Assembly: GCA_014193395.1 (NCBI GenBank)
Contig: BJHT01000044.1
Location: 1 to 32,828, forward strand
Direction: 5' to 3'
Length of the DNA stretch: 32,828 nucleotides
Source: Verrucomicrobiota bacterium
GTDB taxonomy: Bacteria > Verrucomicrobiota > Verrucomicrobiia > Limisphaerales > BJHT01
Shown here: one piece after another, positions 8,004 to 15,370 of the stretch
Numbering within the stretch: the stretch's first letter is position 1
How the letters are laid out: every line of letters begins with the position of its first letter
Position numbers and translations under genes: made by a program
The notes under the pieces: generated by a model
The model's input: the letters and a program-made list of their open reading frames with translations, nothing else
Database searches by the model: none
Told to the model about the DNA's origin: nothing

Positions 8004-8708
8004 ATGGATCTGCCGACCGAAATTCCCGTGACGACGCCGCCCAATGCGACGCTGTTTCCGCAGGCGATGTTGCCGGTGTTTATCTATGAGGAGCGTTATC
8101 GGCAGATGTTGGCAGATGTGTTAGCGGTGCCGCGCATGTTTTCCGTGGCCATGCGCAAGTCCGGGGGCGGCAAAGACACACCGTCGGTGGTCGCGGGCGT
8201 CGGCCTGGTGCGCGCGGCGGTGCGGAACAAGGACGGCACGTCCAATCTCATCCTCCAGGGACTGGCCCGGGTGGAATTGGAACCGCGCGCCAAGCGCCTC
8301 AAACCCTATCGCGTCCACCGCGTGCGTGCGTTGCAGCCCGTGGTGCCGACGGGCCTCGTAGCGCAGGCGTTGATGACGCAACTGGGCGAGCTCGTGCAAT
8401 TTCGCCTCGAAAAAGGGCTGAAGCTGGCCGGCCCATTGATTCAAAATTTGCCGCCGGGCAAATCGGGGCAGCATGTGAAGGAACTGGCGCTCGAATCGAT
8501 GAAGGAGTTTGCCCGGCACCTCGGACGCATCAAGGATCCCGGGCTGTTTGCCGACATGGCGGCCTGCGCGCTCCTGCCGCAGTCGGAGCACCGGCAGACC
8601 ATTCTCGAATCGGTCGAGGTCGAGGAACGGCTGCGCAAACTCACCGAGTTGCTGGCCGAGGACGCTTATCCCCCGGCGACGGACGAGAACGACGACTGTC
8701 CGTTTTAG
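8004..8708 (+). CDS. Lon substrate-binding-domain protein
   Basis: A 234-residue protein resembling the N-terminal substrate-binding domain of Lon protease (LON_substr_bdg) as a stand-alone protein. The beginning reads PNATLFPQAMLPVFIYEERYRQML, where Lon domains typically have lPLFPLPLvLFPG...LhIFEpRYR. GLVRAA...ILQGLARVEL follows, in the place of the Lon domain's 'vGtiari... l.G..R..i' strands. There is no AAA+ or protease module. Such proteins occur in many bacteria without an assigned biochemical role. The start at 8004 is favoured by the promoter spacing. It runs divergently from the coiled-coil gene and convergently with the PpiC gene. Confidence 0.75.
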   Translation: MDLPTEIPVTTPPNATLFPQAMLPVFIYEERYRQMLADVLAVPRMFSVAMRKSGGGKDTPSVVAGVGLVRAAVRNKDGTSNLILQGLARVELEPRAKRLKPYRVHRVRALQPVVPTGLVAQALMTQLGELVQFRLEKGLKLAGPLIQNLPPGKSGQHVKELALESMKEFARHLGRIKDPGLFADMAACALLPQSEHRQTILESVEVEERLRKLTELLAEDAYPPATDENDDCPF

Positions 8709-9205
8709 GGCGGCGCGAATCCGTTGGCGCGCGGGCTTTCCGTCCGCTCAAATCTTCCGAACTAGGTAGAGGTACATTTCGCGCCGCGGCGGTTTGGAGT
8801 GCGGTGACTTGTCCTGCTCTTTACACGGATCGCCGCAGTTCCATCTCGATCGTCGCGCAGAGCGACGCCGCCGCGAAGACATTCATCCAGACCGAGCAGG
8901 CACCGCTTCGTCCACGCGTCTTTTCGGGGCGGACATCCACCCGCGGCTCTCTGCGTTTCTTCCCATCTCTGCGGTGTTCTGATTCGCCTCCGCCCATCCG
9001 CGGCCGGACGTCTGCTCGGCCGCCCGCTCAGAACACCGCAGAGGGGGGAAGAAACGCAGAGAAGCCAGGGGTTGCTCTGGCTTGCGGCAGCAAGCGCAGC
9101 GCGACGACCCTTTCGCCCGCCGTCGCCGGCAACCTACGCCCCGACGATTCGCACGAACAGCGGGCCAACTCACCGCACGCCAAAGCCGCCACGGCTCCAG
9201 GCCGC
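8709..9205. repeat. Intergenic region with family C fragment and family E inverted repeat
   Basis: No gene is seen in this convergent 497-nt gap. A family C end fragment (TTTGGAGTGCGGTGACTTGT, 8793-8812) appears without its partner arm. A family E inverted repeat has a left arm at 8947-8982 and a right arm at 9029-9064 that match at about 33 of 36 positions (core GAACACCGCAGAG and GGAAGAAACGCAGAG). The loop holds a smaller GGCCGGACG...CGGCC palindrome. The remaining sequence is unremarkable. Confidence 0.7.
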
Positions 9206-10270
9206 TCACTTCGGCGGCACCGCCCGGAGAATTTTCACCTCTGCCTCGGCCTTGAGCTTCTCGAAATATCCCGGCATCTGCTTCTCCGCCTCCTGCTGCT
9301 GCAACTGCTCGCGGATGCGGGCCTTCACCAGCTCGAACTCCGTTTTCTTCGCCGGAATTTTCTCGTGCAGCTTGATGACCTGGTAGCCGAGCTTGGTCAC
9401 GACGATGCCGCTGATTTCATTGGGCTTGAGCGCAAAGCAGGCCTGCTCGAACTCCGGCGACATCGCGCCGCGCGGGAAGGTGTACTCGCCGTTGTTGGCC
9501 TTCTTGTCCGGGTCGTCGCTGCCCTCGAGAACCAGCTTGGTGAAGTCCTCGCCCATCTGCGCGCGGGCGAGCAGTTTCTCGATTTCCGCGCGGTTGGCCT
9601 TCTTCTTTTCCTCGGGCAAATCCAGCTTCGCATTCGGCACCCGCAGCAGGCTCGGGTCCACGGTCAACTTCAGAATCAGGCTGATCCGCACCTTCTCCGG
9701 CTGCTCGAAGCGCGCGGGGTTGTCCGTGTAATACTTCGCCACGTCGGCGTCGGGGATCGCGATCTTGTTTTTCACCTCGCGGCTGAAAACCTCCTCGCTC
9801 ACGCCCCGCTCGATCAACTGGCTCTTGAGCGACTCGGTGGTCATCCCCATCGACTCGACCTGCCGCTTGAACGACTCGTCGGTCCCAGCGCGCTGCCGCA
9901 GATCGGCGTACGCTTTGTTGCCGGCGACCTCGCCTTTGGCTTTGTCATCCGGTCTGGCTTTGCTCACGAGAATGCGGGTGACGATCATCCGCGCCAGCAG
10001 CTTGTCCTCGATCTCGCGCCGTTGGGCCTCGGGGATCGCGGCCTGGCCGCGGGCGGCTTGGTTGGCGCGGTATTCCATGAAGGCGCGCTCCAGCTCGCTG
10101 GCCTTGATTTCAAAGCCCTTCCCTTTCACCACCGGCAGGTCGGGGAAAAGTTCGATCGCCGCGGATTTGGCCGGCGCGGGCTCGGCGGCGGTCACGGCAA
10201 AAGCCGACAACAGGGCCGCGCCGAGCACGGCGGCGCGAACACGGAGCAACAGGCGCGGGGTGGGCATCAT
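9206..10270 (-). CDS. Secreted PpiC/SurA-type peptidyl-prolyl isomerase
   Basis: A 354-residue protein with a signal peptide (hydrophobic 13-28, likely cleavage after VTAA). A SurA-like helical N-domain at about 50-180 is followed by a parvulin (PpiC) domain at about 190-303 that ends GYQVIKLHEK. A charged C-terminal helix is rich in Gln and Glu. It would catalyse proline isomerisation and chaperone exported proteins in the periplasm. The FxRGxM element appears as FPRGAMSPEFEQACFAL, which is typical of the family. The start lies 15 nt downstream of the serA stop, so the two are likely co-transcribed; no metabolic link to serine synthesis is obvious. Confidence 0.87.
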   Translation of the reverse strand: MMPTPRLLLRVRAAVLGAALLSAFAVTAAEPAPAKSAAIELFPDLPVVKGKGFEIKASELERAFMEYRANQAARGQAAIPEAQRREIEDKLLARMIVTRILVSKARPDDKAKGEVAGNKAYADLRQRAGTDESFKRQVESMGMTTESLKSQLIERGVSEEVFSREVKNKIAIPDADVAKYYTDNPARFEQPEKVRISLILKLTVDPSLLRVPNAKLDLPEEKKKANRAEIEKLLARAQMGEDFTKLVLEGSDDPDKKANNGEYTFPRGAMSPEFEQACFALKPNEISGIVVTKLGYQVIKLHEKIPAKKTEFELVKARIREQLQQQEAEKQMPGYFEKLKAEAEVKILRAVPPK

Positions 10271-10291
10271 GGTATCAAAGTGGTATCAAAG
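10271..10291. repeat. Short tandem duplication at the serA stop
   Basis: GGTATCAAAG occurs at 10271-10280 and again at 10282-10291. On the coding strand this duplicates the serA stop context (CTTTGATACC) between serA and the PpiC gene. It is probably a slippage product. Confidence 0.6.
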
Positions 10292-11884
10292 CGTGACGAC
10301 GTGGACGTTGGTGATGTCCGGGTCGGTTTGGATTTCTTTCAAGAGCTGCGCGGGCGGAACGCTGTCGAGATTGAACACCGTCAAGGCCTGTCCGCCGGCG
10401 GCGTCGCGGCTGAGGCTCATGTTCGCGATGTTCACGCCGTGCTTGCTCAGCAGCGTGCCGAGATAGCCGACCATTCCGGGCCGGTCCTTGTTGTTCAGCA
10501 ACAACAGGACGCCCTCGGGATTGATCTCCACCGGCCGGCTGAACAGGCGGACGATGCGCGGATTGTTGGGCGAACCGAAGAACGTGCCGCCCGCCGAAAT
10601 CACCTTCGCATCGCCGCTGAACAACTGGACGTGCAGCCACTCGTTGAAGGTCACCGGCTCGTCCGAGCGCTTCTCCTCGACGTTCAGGCCCTGGGCCGTC
10701 GCGGCCGCGCGGACATTGACGTTGTTCACATCCTTCGCGCCGCCGACCGACAGGTAGCCGCGTAAAATCGCGCGCGTCACCGGATCAATGTTCGGCAGCT
10801 CCCTGGCCTTGCCGCCGTAGGTGATGTGCAACCGGTCCACCAGCGGCGGCGCGACCTGACCGAGCAGCCGCCCCAGTTTCTCGCCGAGGACCAGATAGGG
10901 CTTCACCGCTTCGTAAGTCTTGGCGTCGAGGAACGGGAGATTCACCGCGTTGCGGACCTCGCCGGTGAGCAGGTAGCCGGTGATGACCTCGGCCACCTCG
11001 ATGCCGCATTTTTCCTGCGCCTCCTCGGTGCTCGCGCCCAGATGCGGCGTGAGGATGACATTCGGCAATTTGCGCAGCGGATGATCGGCGGCGAGCGGTT
11101 CGACGACGAAGACATCCAGCGCGGCGCTCGCGACGCGGCCCGATTGCAGCGCGGCAGTGAGGTCGTCCTCCTTGATGATTTCGCCGCGGGCGCAGTTCAC
11201 GATGCGCACGCCGGGCTTCATTTTGGCGAACGCGTCGTGGTTCAACATGTTGCGCGTCTGCTCGGTGACGGGCATGTGGACGGTGATGAAATCGGCCTCG
11301 CGATACACGCCGTCCAGGTCCAGCACCATCTCGATGCCGAGCTGCCGCGCGCGCGCCTCGGTGAGAAAAGGATCATACGCCAGCACCCTCATGCCGAACG
11401 CGAGCGCGCGCTTGGCCACCTCGCCGCCGATGCGCCCGAGGCCGAGCACGCCGAGCGTTTTGCCGAAGACCTCGGTGCCCTGAAACAACTTGCGGTCCCA
11501 CTTGCCCGCGGCCATCGAAGCGTGGGCGGCGGGAATTTTGCGTGCCAGCGCGCCCAGCATGAAGAAGGTCAGCTCGGCGGTCGTGATCGTGTTGCCGCCG
11601 GGCGTGTTCATCACCACCACGCCGCGCTGCGTGGCGGCCTCGACATCCACGTTGTCCACGCCGACGCCGGCGCGGCCGACCACTTTGAGCTGCTTGGCGG
11701 CCTCGAGGACCTTCTTGGTGATCTTGGTCTCCGACCGCACCACGATAGCATCCACCTCGGCGACCACCGGCAGGAGGTCCGCCTCGGCGAGACGTTTTTC
11801 CAGCACGGTCACCTGAAATTCCGGGCGTTGCCGGAACAATTCGATGCCGCGCGGCGAGATAGGATCACAGATCAAAACCTTCAT
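10286..11884 (-). CDS. serA: D-3-phosphoglycerate dehydrogenase
   Basis: A 532-residue long-form PGDH, close to the usual 525-530 residues. It oxidises 3-phosphoglycerate with NAD+ in the first step of serine synthesis. Seen in order: the substrate domain (1-95), the nucleotide-binding fold with GLGRIG (148-153), catalytic R233 (CARGEI), E262 (VVEPL) and H281 (LTPHLGAST), an intervening domain (about 315-455), and a C-terminal ACT domain with DRPGMVGYLGTLLSKHGVNIANMSL from about 475. The ACT domain suggests serine feedback. The ATG at 11884 fits the family N-terminus (MKVLICDPIS), while upstream in-frame starts would run through the promoter. The 15-nt spacing to the PpiC gene suggests an operon. 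Confidence 0.96.
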   Translation of the reverse strand: MKVLICDPISPRGIELFRQRPEFQVTVLEKRLAEADLLPVVAEVDAIVVRSETKITKKVLEAAKQLKVVGRAGVGVDNVDVEAATQRGVVVMNTPGGNTITTAELTFFMLGALARKIPAAHASMAAGKWDRKLFQGTEVFGKTLGVLGLGRIGGEVAKRALAFGMRVLAYDPFLTEARARQLGIEMVLDLDGVYREADFITVHMPVTEQTRNMLNHDAFAKMKPGVRIVNCARGEIIKEDDLTAALQSGRVASAALDVFVVEPLAADHPLRKLPNVILTPHLGASTEEAQEKCGIEVAEVITGYLLTGEVRNAVNLPFLDAKTYEAVKPYLVLGEKLGRLLGQVAPPLVDRLHITYGGKARELPNIDPVTRAILRGYLSVGGAKDVNNVNVRAAATAQGLNVEEKRSDEPVTFNEWLHVQLFSGDAKVISAGGTFFGSPNNPRIVRLFSRPVEINPEGVLLLLNNKDRPGMVGYLGTLLSKHGVNIANMSLSRDAAGGQALTVFNLDSVPPAQLLKEIQTDPDITNVHVVTL

Positions 11885-11902
11885 AAAAATTAAAGAGGCG
11901 GC

Positions 11903-11931
11903 ACAGTAGGGAACCGCTTTTGGACGGTCAA
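11903..11931 (-). promoter_or_regulatory. Putative serA promoter
   Basis: Minus-strand TTGACC (11931-11926) and TACTGT (11908-11903) are separated by 17 nt. The ATG at 11884 lies 18 nt past the -10 box, leaving a short leader of about a dozen nucleotides with no clear Shine-Dalgarno motif. Confidence 0.6.
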
Positions 11932-11948
11932 ACACTTCCCCCGACCGC

Positions 11949-12252
11949 GCGGGAAAAGCTCCAAGGATAAAGCTCAAAGCTCAAGGGAAGGGACAAGGAG
12001 CAAGCTCCAACGGGACATCTCGAAGCGGTCGGCGCACGACGCTTGCGGAGTGCGGCCGTCCCCGGCCGCAGCAATGTACGCACGCACGAAGGTGCAGGAT
12101 CTATTCGCGTCATCCTCCGCTCCACCGTGCTGCGCCCGGAGACGGGCGCGCTCCGGCGGCCCCCCGGCGTCGCAACCCATCCGTGCCGTGTTGGAACTTG
12201 TCCCTTGGCCCTTCCCTTGAGCTTTGAGCTTTGTCCTTGGAGCTTTTCCCGC
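11949..12252. repeat. Long inverted repeat, family B, with nested family D
   Basis: A 50-nt left arm (11949-11998) and right arm (12203-12252) match at about 48 of 50 positions; the core AGCTCAAAGCTCAAGGGAAG is shared with 6869-6891. The pairing continues weakly inward (CAAGCTCCAACGGGAC against GTGTTGGAACTTGTC). The about 200-nt interior holds a second GC-rich inverted structure, from GCGGAGTGCGGCCGTCCCCG near 12045 to CTGCGCCCGGAGACGGGCGC near 12130. That interior structure resembles the 27479-27588 element. The right arm ends exactly one base before the aroB stop codon (12253-12255). No gene is seen between 11932 and 12252. Confidence 0.82.
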
Positions 12253-13335
12253 TCATGCCGCGAGCACCATGTCGATCAGCGCCGCCGGCACCTTCTGTCC
12301 GTATTCCACCGCCCCGATTTTGCGCGCGAGGACGAACTTGATCTCGCCCGCGCTCACCTTCTTATCGAGCTTCATCGCCTCTCCGAGCCGCGTCCGATTG
12401 GTGCGGCTGAGCTTGATCGCGACGGGCAACCCCGTCGCCGCGAGCAACGCGCGGATGCGTTCGACCTCGTCCGCCGACAGTCCGAGCAGCGACGCCGACA
12501 AGCGCGCGGCGGCGACCATGCCGATGGCGATGGCTTCGCCGTGGAGAAATTTTCCGTAGCCGGAAATGGCCTCGATCGCGTGGCCGATGGTGTGGCCGAA
12601 ATTCAAAATCGCCCGCAGCCCCGACTCGGTTTCATCCTGCCCGACCACCTCCGCCTTGATCTCGCAACAGCGAGCCACCACGGCGGCGAGCACACCCGCA
12701 TCGCGCGCCAGAATCTTTGGCAGCTCGCGCTCGAGCCGCCGGAACAGCGGCGCGTCGTAGATGATTCCGTATTTGATGACCTCCGCGAGACCCGCGCGAA
12801 ACTCGCGCTCCGGCAGCGATTGCAACGCCGCCAGATCGCACAGCACCAGACGCGGCTGGTAAAAGGCGCCCACGAGATTTTTCCCCGCCGGCAGGTTCAC
12901 GCCGACCTTGCCGCCGACCGAGCTGTCCACCTGCGCCAGCAGCGTCGTCGGCACCTGCACGAACGCGATGCCGCGCAGATACGTCGCCGCCACGAACCCC
13001 GCGAGATCGCCCACCACGCCGCCGCCCAGCGCCACGACGAACGCCTTGCGCTCCAGCCGGTGCGCCGCGAGCTGCTGATAACACTCCTGCACGCGCGCGA
13101 TGCTCTTCGACTTCTCGCCCGCCGGCACCGTGATGCGCAGCGGCGCGAAGCCCGCCGCCGTCAGCGATTCCTCGGCGCGCGCGGCGAGCAGCGGCGCGAC
13201 ATTGGTGTCCGTAATGATCGCGCACCGCTGCCCGAGGCCGAGCTTGCGGCACTCCGCGCCCAGCCGCTCCAGCAAAGCCGGAGCGATGAGAATGGAATAA
13301 CTTCGTGAGCCAAGCGGCACTTTGACAACGCGCAT
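12253..13335 (-). CDS. aroB: 3-dehydroquinate synthase
   Basis: A 360-residue AroB, normal length. It converts DAHP to 3-dehydroquinate with NAD+ and a divalent metal, the second step of the shikimate pathway in the cytosol. Seen motifs: NAD-binding PAGEKSKS (71-78), GGGVVGDLAGFVAATYLRG (104-122) and PTTLLAQVDSSVGGKVGVN (129-147). The metal ligands are E185 (LAEVIKYG), H248 (NFGHTIGHAIE) and H265 (LHGEA). K142-K152 substrate-binding lysines are kept. The ATG at 13335 is supported by the family N-terminus and a promoter 6 nt upstream. It stands alone between two repeat-filled regions and diverges from the SCO1-like gene. Confidence 0.96.
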   Translation of the reverse strand: MRVVKVPLGSRSYSILIAPALLERLGAECRKLGLGQRCAIITDTNVAPLLAARAEESLTAAGFAPLRITVPAGEKSKSIARVQECYQQLAAHRLERKAFVVALGGGVVGDLAGFVAATYLRGIAFVQVPTTLLAQVDSSVGGKVGVNLPAGKNLVGAFYQPRLVLCDLAALQSLPEREFRAGLAEVIKYGIIYDAPLFRRLERELPKILARDAGVLAAVVARCCEIKAEVVGQDETESGLRAILNFGHTIGHAIEAISGYGKFLHGEAIAIGMVAAARLSASLLGLSADEVERIRALLAATGLPVAIKLSRTNRTRLGEAMKLDKKVSAGEIKFVLARKIGAVEYGQKVPAALIDMVLAA

Positions 13336-13341
13336 CGGCGC

Positions 13342-13369
13342 ACGATAGGGAAAGCCCCCGGCGAGTCAA
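13342..13369 (-). promoter_or_regulatory. Putative aroB promoter (leaderless geometry)
   Basis: Minus-strand TTGACT (13369-13364) and TATCGT (13347-13342) are separated by 16 nt, and the ATG at 13335 is only 6 nt past the -10 box. Transcription would start at about the start codon. Confidence 0.55.
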
Positions 13370-13396
13370 AGCACCGCTGCCGCAGCGCCCGCGTGC

Positions 13397-13910
13397 CTTG
13401 TAGGAGTCGAGGTAACGAGACTCTAACCTCCTTCTGCGAGAGGCCCGCCCCAACCGCCGCACGCCACGTCGTGGAACCAGGCTCCGGGTTCCATGCGGCT
13501 TGACCCAACCGGGCCTGCGAGACTGCGGCCGCGTTTTGCGTGGAAAAGGTTAGAGCCTGCCAACGTACCCCCTTCCGCCTCCTGAGCACGACGGCCCCGG
13601 TTCTGCCCCGCTTTCCGGCCCGGGTTGTGGCACGTCAACGGCGGCGGCGGGCTATCACCTGCTTCGTAGCCAACCTGAATCTGCCGCCCTTCCCCGAAAC
13701 CTGTTTGGCAAAGGAATGGAGGCAAAGGAATGAAGACAAGAAGTTTTGCCGTCCCCATTCCTTTGCCTCCATTCCTTTGCCAATATTTCCGCTGTCCGTC
13801 GGCATCGCCCCGCTCCCGGCCGATGCCTTGCCGCGGCCACCCGAGTACGATGGCCCCATGCTGCACCGCTGCGGCGCTCGGGTTCTCCTCACGTCGGCTC
13901 CTACAAACAC
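13397..13910. repeat. Composite intergenic repeat, family A (long form, inverted relative to 18766)
   Basis: This fills the 651-nt divergent gap between aroB and the SCO1-like gene. It starts with TTGTAGGAGTCGAGGTAACG and ends with CTCACGTCGGCTCCTACAAA. At its centre is a perfect 28-nt inverted pair (13705-13732 and 13756-13783, core GGCAAAGGAATGGAGG) with a 23-nt loop. Read on the minus strand, blocks such as GGCGGCAGATTC, CCGCCGCCGCCGTTG and GGGGCCGTCGTGCTCAG occur in the same order as in 18920-19065. No gene is supported in 13370-13986. Confidence 0.82.
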
Positions 13911-13986
13911 TCCCTCCGCACCGCGCGCCACCCCACGAACCCCTTGCCAAGCACCGCCCCGAATGCCGACATTCGCCGCGCCATTT

Positions 13987-14973
13987 ATGAAATTGCCCAA
14001 CCTCCGCCACCTCGCCGCCGCCCTGCTGCTCGCGCTCGCGTTCACGCTCGCCGCCTGCCAGCAAAAACCCGCCCCGCCCGCCGCGCCCGCCGATCCCACC
14101 TCCGCCCCCGCCAACACCAAGACCAATTTTTATTTCGTCAAAGGCGTGATCAAGGAACTCAAGCCCGACGGCCGCACCGCCATCATCGAGCACGAGGCGA
14201 TCCCGAATTACATGGAAGCCATGACCATGCCGCTGCGCGTGAAGAACACGAACGAATTGGCCAACCTCCACGCCGGCGACCAGATCTTTTTCCGCATGGT
14301 CGTTACCGATTTTGAAGGCTGGATCGACCAGGTTACCAAGACCGGAAAAGCCCCGCCGACCACGCCCGCGACCGCAACCACCAACGCGCCCGAGGCAAAA
14401 CCAAAAGGCGCGTTCCGCCGCGTGCGCGACGTGCTGCCGCTGAACATCGGCGACGCCGTTCCCGATTATCCGCTCACCAATCACCTCGGCCAGGCGATCA
14501 GCCTCGGCCAGTTCAAAGGCCAGGCCCTCGCGCTGACCTTCATCTTCACCCGCTGCCCGTTCCCCGAGTTCTGTCCGCGCATGGGAAACAATTTCCAAGC
14601 GACCGCCAAAAAGCTCGCCACGCTCCCCAACGCCCCGACCAACTGGCACCTCCTCTCGATCACCTTCGACGTCGAGTTCGACACGCCGTCCGTGCTCAAG
14701 AGCTACGCCGCTCGCTACCAGCCGGACCCCGCGCACTGGAGCTACGCCACTGGCGCACAGATCGAGATCGACGCGCTGACCGAACAGTTCGGCCTCGGCT
14801 TCGCGCGCGAAGGCACCATCTTCAATCACAACCTCCGCACCGTCGTGATCAACGCCGCCGGCCGCGTGCAATCCATCCTCATCGGCAACGAATGGAAGCC
14901 CGAGGAACTCATCGCGGAACTGGTGAAGGCGGCGAAAGCCACGCCCGCGGCGGCGGAGACGAAGGGTAAATAA
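13987..14973 (+). CDS. SCO1/SenC-like lipoprotein with CusF-like copper domain
   Basis: A 328-residue predicted lipoprotein: the signal peptide ends LAFTLAAC, with C24 as lipidation site. Residues about 47-115 look like a CusF_Ec-type copper-binding domain (FVKGVIKELKPDGRT, H69, then M76, M79 and M81 in NYMEAMTMPL). A Pro/Thr/Ala linker follows (122-141). Residues about 150-315 are a SCO1/SenC thioredoxin-like domain with C190 and C196 in TRCPFPEFCP and H281 in IFNHNLRTVVIN. SCO proteins deliver copper to, or keep reduced, the CuA centre of cytochrome c oxidase. The Cys pair is spaced CX5C rather than the classical CX3C. ATG 13987 directly precedes the signal peptide; ATG 13963 is an alternative. 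A small TM protein follows after 31 nt, but no oxidase subunits are in the window. Confidence 0.88.
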   Translation: MKLPNLRHLAAALLLALAFTLAACQQKPAPPAAPADPTSAPANTKTNFYFVKGVIKELKPDGRTAIIEHEAIPNYMEAMTMPLRVKNTNELANLHAGDQIFFRMVVTDFEGWIDQVTKTGKAPPTTPATATTNAPEAKPKGAFRRVRDVLPLNIGDAVPDYPLTNHLGQAISLGQFKGQALALTFIFTRCPFPEFCPRMGNNFQATAKKLATLPNAPTNWHLLSITFDVEFDTPSVLKSYAARYQPDPAHWSYATGAQIEIDALTEQFGLGFAREGTIFNHNLRTVVINAAGRVQSILIGNEWKPEELIAELVKAAKATPAAAETKGK

Positions 14974-15004
14974 AGGCGCGGCTTAATTGGCCGCGGTTTC
15001 CGCA

Positions 15005-15262
15005 ATGATGCGCCTCGGCAAACTCATCATCGGGGTTGCTGGTCCTGGCCTCGCGGCGCTCCTCTGTGCGCCGCTTGCGGTGGTCCTCTGGGTGACATTT
15101 GTAAAAGCCGCCGGCCCCACGGATTTCATCTTTTCTTTCGACAGCGGCCATTCGCTCTCCGGCTGGCAGATGTGGGTGGTGCTGACAATGCTGGCCTCGT
15201 TCGGCATCGGCATCTTCATTTTCTCCATCTACGCTCTCGCAGCGAAGAGAGATGACACCTGA
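15005..15262 (+). CDS. Small two-TM membrane protein
   Basis: An 85-residue open frame, MMRLGKLIIGVAGPG..., with two hydrophobic stretches (about 7-36 and 56-80) separated by a loop (AGPTDFIFSFDSGHSLSGW), and a charged tail KRDDT. It is co-directional with the SCO1-like gene, 31 nt after its stop, which suggests co-transcription. I do not recognise the family. The hydrophobic pattern and plausible topology support it as real, but codon evidence is limited by length. ATG 15008 is an equally possible start. Confidence 0.5.
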   Translation: MMRLGKLIIGVAGPGLAALLCAPLAVVLWVTFVKAAGPTDFIFSFDSGHSLSGWQMWVVLTMLASFGIGIFIFSIYALAAKRDDT

Positions 15263-15334
15263 GGCGATGGCTCCGCCGACCAACCGGGCCGCTCTGCTGC
15301 TGCTCGAATTACAGCGCCGCCCCCGACATGTTCC

Positions 15335-15363
15335 TTGAGGCGCTCCCGCGCGCTCGCTACGGT
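15335..15363 (+). promoter_or_regulatory. Putative promoter of the 1052-aa secreted protein (leaderless geometry)
   Basis: TTGAGG (15335-15340) and TACGGT (15358-15363) are 17 nt apart, and the ATG at 15371 follows after 7 nt. This argues for the start at 15371 instead of the in-frame TTG at 15335, which forms the -35 box. Confidence 0.55.
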
Positions 15364-15370
15364 CGCGCGC

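Noticed and set aside
11949-12252. Intrinsic terminators at the long hairpins
   Set aside because: Stems are strong but no run of U follows on either strand. They are listed as repeats and a 3'-end role is only proposed.
13540-13986. In-frame upstream extension of the SCO1-like gene
   Set aside because: It translates the family A repeat; the signal peptide with lipobox begins only at 13987.
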